Origin: Leptospira venezuelensis
Lineage (GTDB): Bacteria > Spirochaetota > Leptospiria > Leptospirales > Leptospiraceae
Assembly (NCBI RefSeq): GCF_002150035.1
Contig: NZ_NETS01000011.1
Coordinates: forward strand, 620,001-684,000
Direction: 5' to 3'
Length of the DNA: 64,000 nt
The first letter of the stretch is position 1. Each line of letters opens with the position of its first letter. Below, piece by piece: positions 1 through 9,270 of this stretch. The position numbers and the translations under genes were made by a program. The notes under the pieces were generated by a model that was not told the origin of the DNA, searched no databases, and worked only from the letters and a program-made list of their open reading frames with translations.

Positions 1-222
1 AGGAAAATTTAGCGTAATAGTTTCGCCAATTCCTTCGGTATTAGTTCCTTCACACCAAGGGTCCAAAAAATCATCAAAAAGCTTGTTACCAGAATAGGTT
101 GTTTCACCTTCACTCAGAAAGCTGCTTACTACAACCTCAGATGGCTCAACTCCCAAATGTACTTCTTTGTTTTTACATGCTGTGATGGTTAGTAAAAGTA
201 GAACGAAGCAAATACGATTCAT
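1..222 (-). CDS. Partial lipoprotein, C-terminus outside window
   Basis: The first 74 codons of a minus-strand gene, starting at the ATG whose complement is 220-222, run off the left edge. The N-terminus is a short lipoprotein signal peptide (MNRICFVLLLLTITAC) whose cysteine 16 is the probable lipidation site. After it come a charged linker and a stretch ending DPWCEGT...GIGETITLNF. That pattern recalls the NADase-type glycan-binding/discoidin-like domain frequent in Leptospira lipoproteins; this domain call is from memory. An outer-membrane or periplasmic lipoprotein is likely, with no further function visible. Confidence 0.7.
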   Translation of the reverse strand, partial: MNRICFVLLLLTITACKNKEVHLGVEPSEVVVSSFLSEGETTYSGNKLFDDFLDPWCEGTNTEGIGETITLNFP

Positions 223-250
223 CGAAAAAATCTCTTAAAGAATTTAATAA

Positions 251-421
251 CGACCACTTAGTAACCTTAATGATTTAATATCAATTCTTTTTGCCCAAAA
301 GGGGGTTTGCAATATTCATTGGGCGAACTTATTTCCAGATGAAACTTCAATTGAGGATAAAAGAAAAAAGAAAACGCTTGTCAAGAAAGTCCTCGAAAAT
401 AAAAGTAAAGTCGAAAAATAA
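251..421 (+). pseudogene. Possible gene remnant, no start codon
   Basis: An open frame of 56 codons runs from just after a TAA (248-250) to a TAA at 419-421 and has no credible start. The translated tail (NIHWANLFPDET..., ending in a Lys-rich stretch) looks more like protein than random AT-rich sequence, so it may be the 3' end of a lost gene. The rest of the 223-592 gap shows nothing else recognisable apart from the ribosome-binding site of the next gene. Confidence 0.2.
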
Positions 422-592
422 ATAATGTATTTCTAATATTAATTATATAATATCCAAGTTCCGATAATCGCTATTTATTCTCTTTCGAACACTGGCCGAT
501 TAAGTGAAAATTAAATGTAGCTCATTTGGAAGTCAGCCCGGAACAAAGTTGTATATAGAAACCTATATAAATGCTAAACAAGGATTTTGTAA

Positions 593-1270
593 ATGGGTAA
601 ATTTAAAAAAAGTGTCATCTTAAGTATATTTATATTATTTAATATTGGTATTTATCCCGAGGAACACTACAATTTACCTCCCTTAATCTTAGAAAAAGTT
701 CAGCCGGCAATGGTCGAAGGTATGGAAGTTAACTCGGATCAATGCTATTCATTTTGGGATAAAAATTTAGAGAAAAGGAATCAAGGGATAGATTTCTCAG
801 TAGATGAGGCTATTAAAAATGGAAGGGAGTGGGTAGCAAATCAATACCCTGATAATAATTTTGATATCAAATTAACTAGTATAGGTCTTTATAATAAAGG
901 AATCGGACTTAAATACAGTCAATATTTACGCGGGGTTAAAAGTTTAACATTAGCTGTTCATTTAATTATTGGGAAATACGGCGTTTCAAGTGCATATTTA
1001 TGCTATCGGAAAATTAGAGAACTTGAGATTCCGAAAAAAACATTCTGCACTGAAGAACAAGCTCTAACGCTCTGGGAGAACCATGCTAAACAAAAGTATA
1101 AAGATTACAGCCTAATGGCGACATTTTTGTATTTAGAATATTATAGGATTGAGAATTCAGATTCTTGGAGAATGGAGCCATTTTACAATATAAGAGCTCA
1201 CGATATTAAAACTGAATTTAGAGTAAATTTATACTCATGTGAAGTTGTTACCTTCGATAGAAAAATTTGA
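593..1270 (+). CDS. Secreted hypothetical protein
   Basis: A 225-aa protein whose ATG lies 8 nt after an AAGGA ribosome-binding site. Residues about 5-22 (KKSVILSIFILFNIGIYP) form a Sec signal peptide without a clear lipobox, so a periplasmic or surface location is expected. The mature part is rich in Tyr, Lys and Glu with three scattered cysteines; I recognise no domain. It stands alone between gene-poor AT-rich DNA and the metal-efflux block and is not obviously part of either. Function unknown. Confidence 0.65.
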   Translation: MGKFKKSVILSIFILFNIGIYPEEHYNLPPLILEKVQPAMVEGMEVNSDQCYSFWDKNLEKRNQGIDFSVDEAIKNGREWVANQYPDNNFDIKLTSIGLYNKGIGLKYSQYLRGVKSLTLAVHLIIGKYGVSSAYLCYRKIRELEIPKKTFCTEEQALTLWENHAKQKYKDYSLMATFLYLEYYRIENSDSWRMEPFYNIRAHDIKTEFRVNLYSCEVVTFDRKI

Positions 1271-1397
1271 GTGCAACATTTTAGCTTAAAGCGAGATAGT
1301 TTACTTATAATCTTTCTTACTAAAAGTGTAACCCATGTGACTGGTTTAAGGTGTTACCTATGTGGTTGATCGTTCAAATATAACAAGAACGCAAAGC

Positions 1398-1421
1398 GAC
1401 AGATTGTCCATTATGGGAAGT
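1398..1421 (+). repeat. 24-nt direct repeat, left copy (possible IS-end remnant)
   Basis: This 24-nt segment matches 11393-11416 at 22 of 24 positions (both end CCATTATGGGAAGT) in the same orientation. It lies between the hypothetical gene at 593 and the P-type ATPase gene, while its partner lies just before the IS at 11468. The pair brackets the whole metal-efflux block, as expected for remnants of IS ends or a recombination footprint. Confidence 0.5.
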
Positions 1422-1444
1422 AAGCTCTATTATATATCCGGCCA

Positions 1445-3349
1445 TCATTCTAAATTAATAAATTTCATCCTCTGGATTCGCATAGCATTCAAAATTGCTA
1501 AGAAAGACACCCCCACATCTGCAAAAACTGCCTCCCACATTGTTGCAAGTCCCCCTGCCCCTAAAACTAAGACTATAACTTTGATAGCAAATGTAAGAAT
1601 TATGTTTTGCCAAACCACTTTCTGCGTTTCTTTCCCAATTCTTACTACAGTTGGTATTTTTGTAGGCTTATCATCCTGAATTACTATATTCGAAATTTCA
1701 ATTGTTGCATCGCTTCCGATGCCACCCATAGCAATTCCCACATCACTCACTGCAGCTACCGGAGCATCGTTAACTCCATCTCCCACAAATGCGACAGATT
1801 CAAATTTAGATTTTAATTCTTTTACCTTTTCTACTTTATTTTCCGGTAAAAGATCACCAAAATAATCCCTCACCCCAATGTTCTCTGCGACAAAGCGAAC
1901 TACTGAAGACTTGTCTCCACTCAGTATCATTGTTCGTATATTCAAACGATGTAATTCTTCTATAGTTATTCGAGCATCTTCTTTAATTTTATCAGCTATA
2001 ATAAGATAACCTGCAAATTTATTATCAATAGAAAAAGCAATAGTCGTGTTGATGAAGCTAGCAGGATCTACATTATAACTTATTTGGAACTTATCCAACA
2101 GCTTAAAGTTGCCAACTAAAATCTCCCTTCCATTAATTAGCGCTTTCATCCCTAAACCCGGCACTTCTTCTATATTCCCAACGCTCAGATCTCTATTGAT
2201 TTCACCCACATAATTGTGAACTGCAGTTGCGACCGGGTGAGTAGACTTACTCTCAATTAAATTTATATAATCTAAAACCTTCTTTTTGTCAAAACCAGGA
2301 CGTATACTGACTTCCTGAATTTCAAATATACCTTCCGTTAAGGTCCCAGTCTTATCCATTACTACATTTCGAATTGAAGCCATCGCATCTAAGTAATTGG
2401 ATCCTTTAACAAGAATACCACTCTTAGATGCGGCTCCGATCCCGCCAAAATAACCCAACGGAATCGAAATAACCAAAGCACAAGGGCAAGAGATTACCAA
2501 AAAGATTAGAGCTCGATAGAACCAATCGTTGAATACATAAGTGTCTAAATAAAAATATGGGATAAAACAAATTCCTACCGCGAGGAGAACGACGATAGGA
2601 GTATAGATCTTAGCAAATTTTCGGATAAACTTCTCAGTCGGAGCTTTCTGGGTAGCAGCCGCTTCCATAAGGGTTAAAATTTTTGATAGTTTACTATCCT
2701 GATAGGCTGTTGTTATTTTAATTTCAATTACGGAATTTAAATTTATCATACCAGCAAGAACTGTATCACCTTGTCGCTTTGTATCCGGTTTACTTTCTCC
2801 GGTTAATGCAGCCGTATTAAAACTCGCTGATTCTGATAAAAGTTCTCCATCTAAAGCCAGTTTTTCACCTGGCTTCAGTTGAATTATCTCTCCAATCAAT
2901 ACCTCAAAGGCCTTCTTTTCAAAATACTCATTTCCGTTCATGATAAGCACTGTATCCGGTCTTTGATCTAGTAAGTTTTTTATATTTAGTTTCGCTCTCT
3001 CTACAGATAGGTTTTGAAAAACCTCACCGATAGAGTAAAACAACATCACGGCGACTCCTTCTGGATATTCCTCCAAATAGAATGCCCCCATTGTAGCAAT
3101 ACTCATCAGTAAGAACTCGGTAAATATCTCTCCATCTTTCAAACTTTCCAGGGCCTCTTTGATTACAGGAAACCCAACAGGTATATACGCCAAAAAGTAA
3201 AAACTAAACCGAACCCAACCATGAAAGAAGGTATTGGAAAAATAGTTTTCCAGTATAATTCCCAAGATCAAAAGAAGAAATGAAAGTGTTACCGGAAGGA
3301 AAACCTTAAGGTTTTTCAGCTTTTCTTCATTCTCTATTTCTTTATTCAT
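1445..3349 (-). CDS. Heavy-metal P1B-type ATPase (Zn/Cd/Pb class)
   Basis: A 634-aa inner-membrane ATPase that exports divalent soft-metal ions from the cytosol. The membrane metal-binding motif SCPCALV (Cys288 and Cys290) and the phosphorylation motif DKTGTLT (Asp332) are intact, as are the TGES actuator and GDGVNDAP hinge motifs. CPC followed by ALVIS and a C-terminal DVG...N..R helix point to the ZntA/CadA (P1B-2) class rather than the copper class. There is no N-terminal HMA CxxC domain; the protein begins almost directly with the first helices. It lies downstream of the RND pump on the same strand, separated by a 59-nt spacer holding a long palindrome, so it may have its own regulated promoter. 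Class assignment is from motifs. Confidence 0.92.
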   Translation of the reverse strand: MNKEIENEEKLKNLKVFLPVTLSFLLLILGIILENYFSNTFFHGWVRFSFYFLAYIPVGFPVIKEALESLKDGEIFTEFLLMSIATMGAFYLEEYPEGVAVMLFYSIGEVFQNLSVERAKLNIKNLLDQRPDTVLIMNGNEYFEKKAFEVLIGEIIQLKPGEKLALDGELLSESASFNTAALTGESKPDTKRQGDTVLAGMINLNSVIEIKITTAYQDSKLSKILTLMEAAATQKAPTEKFIRKFAKIYTPIVVLLAVGICFIPYFYLDTYVFNDWFYRALIFLVISCPCALVISIPLGYFGGIGAASKSGILVKGSNYLDAMASIRNVVMDKTGTLTEGIFEIQEVSIRPGFDKKKVLDYINLIESKSTHPVATAVHNYVGEINRDLSVGNIEEVPGLGMKALINGREILVGNFKLLDKFQISYNVDPASFINTTIAFSIDNKFAGYLIIADKIKEDARITIEELHRLNIRTMILSGDKSSVVRFVAENIGVRDYFGDLLPENKVEKVKELKSKFESVAFVGDGVNDAPVAAVSDVGIAMGGIGSDATIEISNIVIQDDKPTKIPTVVRIGKETQKVVWQNIILTFAIKVIVLVLGAGGLATMWEAVFADVGVSFLAILNAMRIQRMKFINLE

Positions 3350-3350
3350 A

Positions 3351-3407
3351 TTATAATTCCTTAATAATTATTCTTACATCATTAACAAAGTAGTTAAGGA
3401 ATTATAA
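3351..3407. promoter_or_regulatory. Perfect 14-bp inverted repeat before the P-type ATPase gene
   Basis: Arms TTATAATTCCTTAA (3351-3364) and TTAAGGAATTATAA (3394-3407) are exact reverse complements separated by 29 nt. They fill the whole spacer between the RND gene stop (3409) and the ATPase start (3349). Long spacing and AT-rich arms do not look like an intrinsic terminator. It could be a metal-responsive operator or an mRNA-processing hairpin; no metalloregulator gene is in the window. Confidence 0.5.
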
Positions 3408-3408
3408 T

Positions 3409-6400
3409 TTATTCTTTCTCTAACCAGTAATAGAAGACTGGTAAGATAATTAGAGTCAAAATCGTTGATGAAACAATTCCTCCAATCACAACTGTCGCTA
3501 AAGGTTTTTGAACTTCTGAACCGAGTCCTGATCCGAACGCCATCGGCAAAAATCCGAAAGAGGCTACTAGAGCGGTCATGATAACCGGCCGAATCCGACT
3601 AGTTGCTCCTTCAGTTACAGCCTGTTCAACTGTCACTTTAGGATTGTCTCTTAACCGATGAATCGTATCTAATTTTACCAATCCATTCAATACTGCAATT
3701 CCGGATAATGCGATAAAGCCTACATATGCAGATACGCTTAAAACCATTCCTCTAAAGAATAGAAACCATATCCCTCCTGTTAAAGCAAATGGAACACAGA
3801 AGAATACAAGTATTGCTTGGCGGAATGATCCAAGACCCATGTATAGAACTACGAATATCATAAAGAGTGTTGAAGGAATGATCACCAATAGCTTGGTTTT
3901 TGCACTTTCAAGATTCTTTATTTGCCCTCCCCAAAATACAGAGTATCCAGGAGGTATTTGCAGAGAATTTACCTTGTCCTTAGCTTCTTGATAGAAGCTC
4001 TCCAAATCTCTTCCTCTTAAATTTACAGACACCGCAACGAAACGCCTTGCTTGATTTCGAGAAATTGTCATCACCTTTTCGGTCTTTTCTATCGAAGACA
4101 TTAAACGGATTGGAAGCATCCCACCATCTTGTGTACCAATGTTTATATTGGCAATTTCCGCCTCACGATTTCTAAAATCTTCAGATAACCACATTTTGAT
4201 TGGGAATCGCAGCTCTTCTTCGTAGTAACCTCCTACCTCGAAACCGCTCATCGTTGCCTCAACAGAAGCGTTCAAGGCAGGCAAATCAACATCATAATAA
4301 TTTAATTTAACTAAATCCGGAACAATATCAATTACCTTGGCCTTTCTCAAAGCCATAATCGGATCTAATTCTACCTCTTCAGCTCCCCTTATACTTTCCA
4401 ATGTATTCTTCAAAGTCTCTTGCAATTCAAATAATACATTCAGGTCCTTTCCTAAAATCCTAACGCTGATATCTGCCCGACTCCCCTCCATTAATTCGTT
4501 AAATCGCGCCTCTAATGGTTGGCTCAATGTTAACTCCGACTCTGGAAATTTTTCAGATACAGTTGTGTGTATTTTATCTAAAAAGGCTTCCCATTTCTCA
4601 GTCACCAAGAGATCGGACAGTGATTCTTTTTTCAGAATGATAAAGGTATCTGCGTTAAACGGCCCCATTGGGTCGTTAGCTACAGAACTCGTTCCTACCC
4701 TTGAAAAAACACCTTGAACTTCGGGAAGAGTTAAGAGCAGTTTCTCAACCTCTTTTTGTTCCCTAATACTTTCCTCGATGCTCACATTGCCTTCTCGAAC
4801 AATAACAAGCATCAAGTCCCCTTCAGTAAGTTTTGGCAAAAATACAGTCCCTAAACGAGTGTATAAAAATCCTGAAAGAAGAAAGAAAAACAGTGATGAG
4901 AGAGCAATCATCTTAGGTCTTTCGAGCATCTTTGGTAAAAAATTTCTATACCACGTCACGAACTTACTTTCTTTCTCTGCATGAACATTCTTACTGTTTG
5001 GCGTCATAAAGAAATACAGCAACGGAGGAAGAAAGAATATAGCAAGAATCAAGCTAAACCCTAAAGCTAACAGGACTGTCTCTGCCATTGGTCGAAACAT
5101 CTTGCCTGGAATACCGTCCAAACTCAAAATAGGAAGATACACCAACATAATAACAATAATCCCAAAAGTCACAGGTTTCAAAACCTCAATCGAGGATTGA
5201 AAAATTATCTGCCTCTTCTCTGCGTTATTAGAATAGGATTGCTTTTCGAATCTAGACAATACGCTTTCTGCAATTACAATTGAGGCATCTACTAAAAGAC
5301 CGAAATCAATTGCCCCGAGACTCATTAGGTTTGCAGAAATCCCAAAGTATTTCATACCGAGAGATGCGAGTAGCATAGAACCGGGAATTATAGAAGCGAC
5401 GATTACTGCTGCTCTCCAATTTCTAAGAATGAAGAACAACGTAATGATTACAAGAATTGCACCTTCTCCTAGATTTCTTAATACAGTATTAATTGTTGCA
5501 TTTATTAGAAAAGATCTCTCCAAAAGAACACTAACTTCTACATCCTGAGGAAGAGTCAGCTTTTGGACAGCTTGATTAAGTTCATCATTCACTCTTTCAC
5601 TATTCTCGCCTCTTAGCATTAAGGCAGTTCCGAGAATTATTTCTTTTCCTCCGGCAGTTGCTCCTCCGAGTCTGAATTTTCCATGTTCTTTTACTTCTGC
5701 AATGTCCGATACACGTATAGCACCACCGCTTGCCATTCTTTGTACAGGAATCTTTTCAATTTCTTGCAAATGGTTTTTTATTCCATTAATCCTAACGATC
5801 GCAATCTCCTTACCTCTCGAAATGATCCCACCACTAAAATTCTCTCCTAATGTAGAGAGAGTCTCGATCAGCTTGTCAATAGTAAGACCCCATCTTGCCA
5901 TCTTGGAAGGAACTAAATCGATATGTATTTCCTTTTCATATCCGCCGTTCGAATCCACTTCCACAATACCAGGAACCATGGATTTTAATTGGGGACGGAC
6001 TACATAATCTTGAATAGTTCTCAGATATAATAGCCTCTTCTCATCTGTCATCTTTTCCAATTCTGAACCGGGTTTAGCTTGAACTGAATAGAAAAATATT
6101 TCACCTAAACCAGTAGAGTTAGGTGCAACTTCCGGTGAAACATCATCCGGGAGTTTATTTTTGGCACTCGATAACCTCTCTAATACAAGAGACCTTGCCA
6201 AATATATATCCGTACCTTCTTTAAAGATTAAAGTTAAATTAGAAAGTCCGAATTTAGAAACAGAACGAATATCAATTAAATTAGGCAACCCCATCAATTC
6301 CGTCTCTAGAGGAAAGGTAACAAGCTTCTCTACTCTCTCCGGGTCTAACGGCCCGGTATTTGTAGTTACAATAACCTGTACATTTGTAATATCCGGCACA

Positions 6401-6513
6401 GCGTCTATTGGCACCTGCTTAAGATTAAAGAAAGAATAAATAAAAAGAAATAATACGATCCCTATAGATAGAATCGAATTATTTAGAACCGTATTTAAAA
6501 GTTTGCTCAGCAT
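3409..6513 (-). CDS. czcA: Heavy-metal efflux RND pump, CzcA-like
   Basis: A 1034-aa proton-driven inner-membrane transporter of the HME-RND family, the usual length. It has the RND plan: an N-terminal helix, a large periplasmic loop, a helix bundle, a second periplasmic loop and a second bundle. The TM4 signature around residue 403 (DFGLLVDASIVIAES) resembles the CzcA (Zn/Co/Cd) DFGxxVDGAxxxxEN motif more than the CusA copper motif, with the usual Gly-Ala altered to Ala-Ser. Its start overlaps the end of the upstream outer-membrane factor gene by 35 nt, so the two are translationally coupled. The expected adaptor (CzcB) gene is not next to it. Substrate is inferred from family. Confidence 0.92.
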   Translation of the reverse strand: MLSKLLNTVLNNSILSIGIVLFLFIYSFFNLKQVPIDAVPDITNVQVIVTTNTGPLDPERVEKLVTFPLETELMGLPNLIDIRSVSKFGLSNLTLIFKEGTDIYLARSLVLERLSSAKNKLPDDVSPEVAPNSTGLGEIFFYSVQAKPGSELEKMTDEKRLLYLRTIQDYVVRPQLKSMVPGIVEVDSNGGYEKEIHIDLVPSKMARWGLTIDKLIETLSTLGENFSGGIISRGKEIAIVRINGIKNHLQEIEKIPVQRMASGGAIRVSDIAEVKEHGKFRLGGATAGGKEIILGTALMLRGENSERVNDELNQAVQKLTLPQDVEVSVLLERSFLINATINTVLRNLGEGAILVIITLFFILRNWRAAVIVASIIPGSMLLASLGMKYFGISANLMSLGAIDFGLLVDASIVIAESVLSRFEKQSYSNNAEKRQIIFQSSIEVLKPVTFGIIVIMLVYLPILSLDGIPGKMFRPMAETVLLALGFSLILAIFFLPPLLYFFMTPNSKNVHAEKESKFVTWYRNFLPKMLERPKMIALSSLFFFLLSGFLYTRLGTVFLPKLTEGDLMLVIVREGNVSIEESIREQKEVEKLLLTLPEVQGVFSRVGTSSVANDPMGPFNADTFIILKKESLSDLLVTEKWEAFLDKIHTTVSEKFPESELTLSQPLEARFNELMEGSRADISVRILGKDLNVLFELQETLKNTLESIRGAEEVELDPIMALRKAKVIDIVPDLVKLNYYDVDLPALNASVEATMSGFEVGGYYEEELRFPIKMWLSEDFRNREAEIANINIGTQDGGMLPIRLMSSIEKTEKVMTISRNQARRFVAVSVNLRGRDLESFYQEAKDKVNSLQIPPGYSVFWGGQIKNLESAKTKLLVIIPSTLFMIFVVLYMGLGSFRQAILVFFCVPFALTGGIWFLFFRGMVLSVSAYVGFIALSGIAVLNGLVKLDTIHRLRDNPKVTVEQAVTEGATSRIRPVIMTALVASFGFLPMAFGSGLGSEVQKPLATVVIGGIVSSTILTLIILPVFYYWLEKE

Positions 6514-7819
6514 TTTTCAATACTCCTATAATGTCTTTTTCATTGGTGATATATAGAAGATTGAGAAATGCTTCTATATGCGTTTGTTGCGCATCCAATA
6601 TGGCATGGTATGTTTCGTGAAGTTGATTCTCCAACTCCAGATAACTTAAAATTTGAATCCGAGATCTGGAAAATTCAGTATCCGCGAAGGTAAGGTCATT
6701 CTCAATTTCTTCCAGCTTAGACAAATCGAATAATTTAATATTAACTTTCGATTTCTCATATTCCAAAATTGTTTGCCGAAGATTCATTCTAATTAGATTC
6801 TCTTGCTGCAGTACGTTATTCGATTTTGCGTCCAAATTTTTTGCAGCGGAGGCAACTTTATTTTGATATTGATCCCATACTGGAACCCTGAACTTTAAAC
6901 CCACATCGAAATATCTGTTTGCAACCCCAGATTTATCTTCTCCAACCTGGCCAATCACTGCATAGTCGGGATATTTTTCCAAACTAGCTAAGCGATATTC
7001 AGTTCTTGCTTTCTCTACTTCTCCTCTTGCAGTCAATAGCATCGGGTTGTTATCAATGGCTTTTTTTTCCAAATCGCTTTGATCAAAACGAATCCCGTCT
7101 TTAAAAAAGGGCAAAGACAACAAAGGAACCGAATCAAATCTAAGATACAAATTCATTGATTCGTAATTCTTTGAGGAGAGTAACTCTAAATCATTAAAAT
7201 GTTTCTTTAAAGTCAGTATCCTTCTTTCCAAAATGAATAAATCAGTTTTGGCTTGAGGAGTTATAAAAGGTCTTGATCTGATATAATTTTCGATTATAGC
7301 AAGTCTACGTAGCCTCTCTTTCACATGGCCTCTATTTATATCAGCCATAAGATATCGATAAGCAAATTTTACTGCATTCAGTCGCACTGAGTTTGTAGCT
7401 TCAATAACTTGTATTTCTTTAATCTTGGAATCATTATCCACTAAGAGTTGTTTTAACTCTTTTCTTCCGGGGAAATAAATAGGCTGCTCTACTTGAAAAG
7501 AATATTCAAAGCCGGACTCATTTGCAGCCTTTCTCTGACCATAATCCATGGATAGAATGGGGTTCTGAGTCATCCCCTCTTGCCTCTTTCTAAAATAAAG
7601 GCTTTCTAAGTCTGAGCTTAAAGAGAGAAGTAATGGTGAATTGCGTTCTGCAATTTCGACAACATTCTCCATTGTAATCTTTGCCGATTTTTTCTCTGCA
7701 GGTTCAGCTCCAAAATTAGGAACAACACTTAAAGAGAAAAATATGATCGATAAAACGAATTTGTTTAAATTAATAATTCTATAGAGGTAAATATTCCTCT
7801 TAAATAAATAGCAGTACAC
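6479..7819 (-). CDS. czcC: Outer-membrane efflux factor, TolC/CzcC-like
   Basis: A 446-aa protein with a signal peptide (about residues 19-38, NKFVLSIIFFSLSVVPNFGA) and the long alpha-helical repeats of the outer-membrane efflux family, including paired helical hairpins with DNNPMLLTARGEVEKA and a second similar segment. It would form the outer-membrane exit duct for the RND pump encoded directly downstream. The start chosen is a GTG at 7819 preceded by GGAGG at 6-nt spacing; that ribosome-binding site adjoins the base of a 10-bp hairpin (7828-7862). There is an overlap of 35 nt with the pump gene. Family assignment is by architecture and neighbour. Confidence 0.82.
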   Translation of the reverse strand: MYCYLFKRNIYLYRIINLNKFVLSIIFFSLSVVPNFGAEPAEKKSAKITMENVVEIAERNSPLLLSLSSDLESLYFRKRQEGMTQNPILSMDYGQRKAANESGFEYSFQVEQPIYFPGRKELKQLLVDNDSKIKEIQVIEATNSVRLNAVKFAYRYLMADINRGHVKERLRRLAIIENYIRSRPFITPQAKTDLFILERRILTLKKHFNDLELLSSKNYESMNLYLRFDSVPLLSLPFFKDGIRFDQSDLEKKAIDNNPMLLTARGEVEKARTEYRLASLEKYPDYAVIGQVGEDKSGVANRYFDVGLKFRVPVWDQYQNKVASAAKNLDAKSNNVLQQENLIRMNLRQTILEYEKSKVNIKLFDLSKLEEIENDLTFADTEFSRSRIQILSYLELENQLHETYHAILDAQQTHIEAFLNLLYITNEKDIIGVLKNAEQTFKYGSK

Positions 7820-7827
7820 AGCTAACC

Positions 7828-7862
7828 TCCACGTTTTAAACTTAACTGTCTAAAAACGTGGA
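7828..7862. promoter_or_regulatory. 10-bp hairpin adjoining the RBS of the efflux operon
   Basis: Arms TCCACGTTTT (7828-7837) and AAAACGTGGA (7853-7862) pair perfectly around a 15-nt loop. On the transcribed minus strand the second arm runs directly into GGAGG, the ribosome-binding site of the GTG-started outer-membrane factor gene. Folding could therefore limit ribosome access. The structure also follows the stop of the upstream 130-aa gene by 3 nt, so an attenuator or weak terminator role is an alternative. Confidence 0.45.
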
Positions 7863-7865
7863 TAT

Positions 7866-8258
7866 TTAAATTAGAATTCGGATGGTATTAAGGCTAAAGA
7901 TCGGATCAGAATGGACATCAATTGGAAAGATCGAATCTCGCAACTCTGAAATAGCAATTTCGATATTTAACAACGAATCTACAAAAAATATATAACTGCT
8001 TAGAAATGAAAGATGAGCAAAAGAGCTAAAAAACTTCTCTTTGTACGATATGTTTATACTACCAGTATCCCATTCGCAATCAGACTCCTCTTGCGGCGCT
8101 GAAGGCTCATGAGACAAATCCGAACCATGCATTTCACTTAATTCAATAGGACTCACCGAATCAAATCTGCATAACCTATTACAATTAATAGATAAAATAC
8201 ATGCAGAAAGGAACGATAAGCTTAACAGAATTTTATGCAAGCTCGGAATCATAATCAA
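7866..8258 (-). CDS. Small envelope protein with Cys residues, metal-block associated
   Basis: A 130-aa protein with an N-terminal hydrophobic segment (KILLSLSFLSACILSINC) resembling a lipoprotein or Sec signal, then a short acidic region with His, Met, Cys and Asp (EMHGSDLSHEPS, EESDCEWD). A second hydrophobic stretch (about residues 78-92) may be a membrane segment. It is the first gene of the minus-strand efflux run, ending just before the hairpin in front of the outer-membrane factor. A role in periplasmic metal sensing or buffering is inferred from position and composition only. Confidence 0.5.
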   Translation of the reverse strand: MIMIPSLHKILLSLSFLSACILSINCNRLCRFDSVSPIELSEMHGSDLSHEPSAPQEESDCEWDTGSINISYKEKFFSSFAHLSFLSSYIFFVDSLLNIEIAISELRDSIFPIDVHSDPIFSLNTIRILI

Positions 8259-8666
8259 AACTTTAGACGGACTAAAAGTTTGTAAATAACAAATTATTTA
8301 AAACTAATTAGCCCCAAAGGCGATAATGATAATTCAGAATCAAATTTGTATGAGTTATAATATATATAGCGAAAATCAATAAAAACGGCCCGAATCCTGA
8401 ATTCCAGCGTATCTGAAACAATTATATGAATAGAAATGAAAGGATTATCTATTTCTAATTTATTCAAATTCGGATAGAAGGTTAACCTAAATCAATAAAA
8501 TTCGATTCTTCTCTTTGAAATAATAACTAACAATGCGTTCTAAATAGATCTGTATCGATTTATCTACAAGTTTGCTAAAAACGATTTCATTATACGATTA
8601 TAGCCGTATTAATAATTCCTACTCTATCAAAACTATAAATTACTCTTAAACTCATTCAAAGCTCGT
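8259..8666. other. Divergent intergenic region of the metal block
   Basis: This 408-nt AT-rich gap separates the minus-strand efflux genes from plus-strand envelope genes and must hold promoters for both directions. I found no convincing open frame, long palindrome or RNA structure in it. Confidence 0.4.
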
Positions 8667-9191
8667 TTGTATTTTTTGTTTGACGAATTAAACTCGGCCA
8701 AGGATTTCTTCAATCATTCGGAATTGCATTTAAATTTGTTTCTACTCAATTTAATAAAATCAATTCTATTCCTTGCATTGACTCCCGGACTACTTGTGCC
8801 TAACGAAGGATTTATCTGGGAAAAATTGTTTTCGAAAAGCCGAATCTGCAACTGTAATCATAATTCAAAACGAGATATCCATGCAAGCGCAGAAGACGAT
8901 TTCTTTCGTAACATTCGTCTGGTGAATACAAGTTTCACCGAAAAAACGAACCGACCCAATTGCCATTCACATCCGGAAAGCCCTGTTCACGAATGCGCTT
9001 GTAAAAAGGAAAAATCAGATCCTTTCTTCTCACAAATACGTCTTATCTCTCATTATGTTATCGCTTCCAAAATTTCCCTGAGTCCTGTCATAGAATATTC
9101 CTTTCCGATGAAAGGCATAGACTTTGCAAAACTAACTTTAGCTCACGGAAAAAGACTCAAACGACCACCTAAATCAATTTACATATCTTAA
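8667..9191 (+). CDS. Cys/His-rich secreted hypothetical protein
   Basis: The longest frame gives 174 aa from a TTG; no strong ribosome-binding site supports that start, so the true start could be downstream. A hydrophobic run (about residues 23-43, LFLLNLIKSILFLALTPGLL) looks like a signal or anchor. The following region has CNCNH and CHSHPESPVHECACKK motifs, suited to soft-metal binding. It lies in the metal-efflux block, divergent from the RND genes and upstream of a lipoprotein and an outer-membrane protein. A periplasmic metal-binding role is inference; no family is recognised. Confidence 0.5.
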   Translation: MYFLFDELNSAKDFFNHSELHLNLFLLNLIKSILFLALTPGLLVPNEGFIWEKLFSKSRICNCNHNSKRDIHASAEDDFFRNIRLVNTSFTEKTNRPNCHSHPESPVHECACKKEKSDPFFSQIRLISHYVIASKISLSPVIEYSFPMKGIDFAKLTLAHGKRLKRPPKSIYIS

Positions 9192-9270
9192 TTCCAATTT
9201 CGCTTTCGGAAGTTCGCAAGTAACGTCCGGAGTAATTTTTAAACAACTTATAATATTCAGGAATATAAAT

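Noticed and set aside
1362..1679. Plus-strand frame opposite the P-type ATPase 3' end
   Set aside because: It lies mostly antisense to a well-supported ATPase and has no RBS or domain; similar antisense frames elsewhere were dropped for the same reason.
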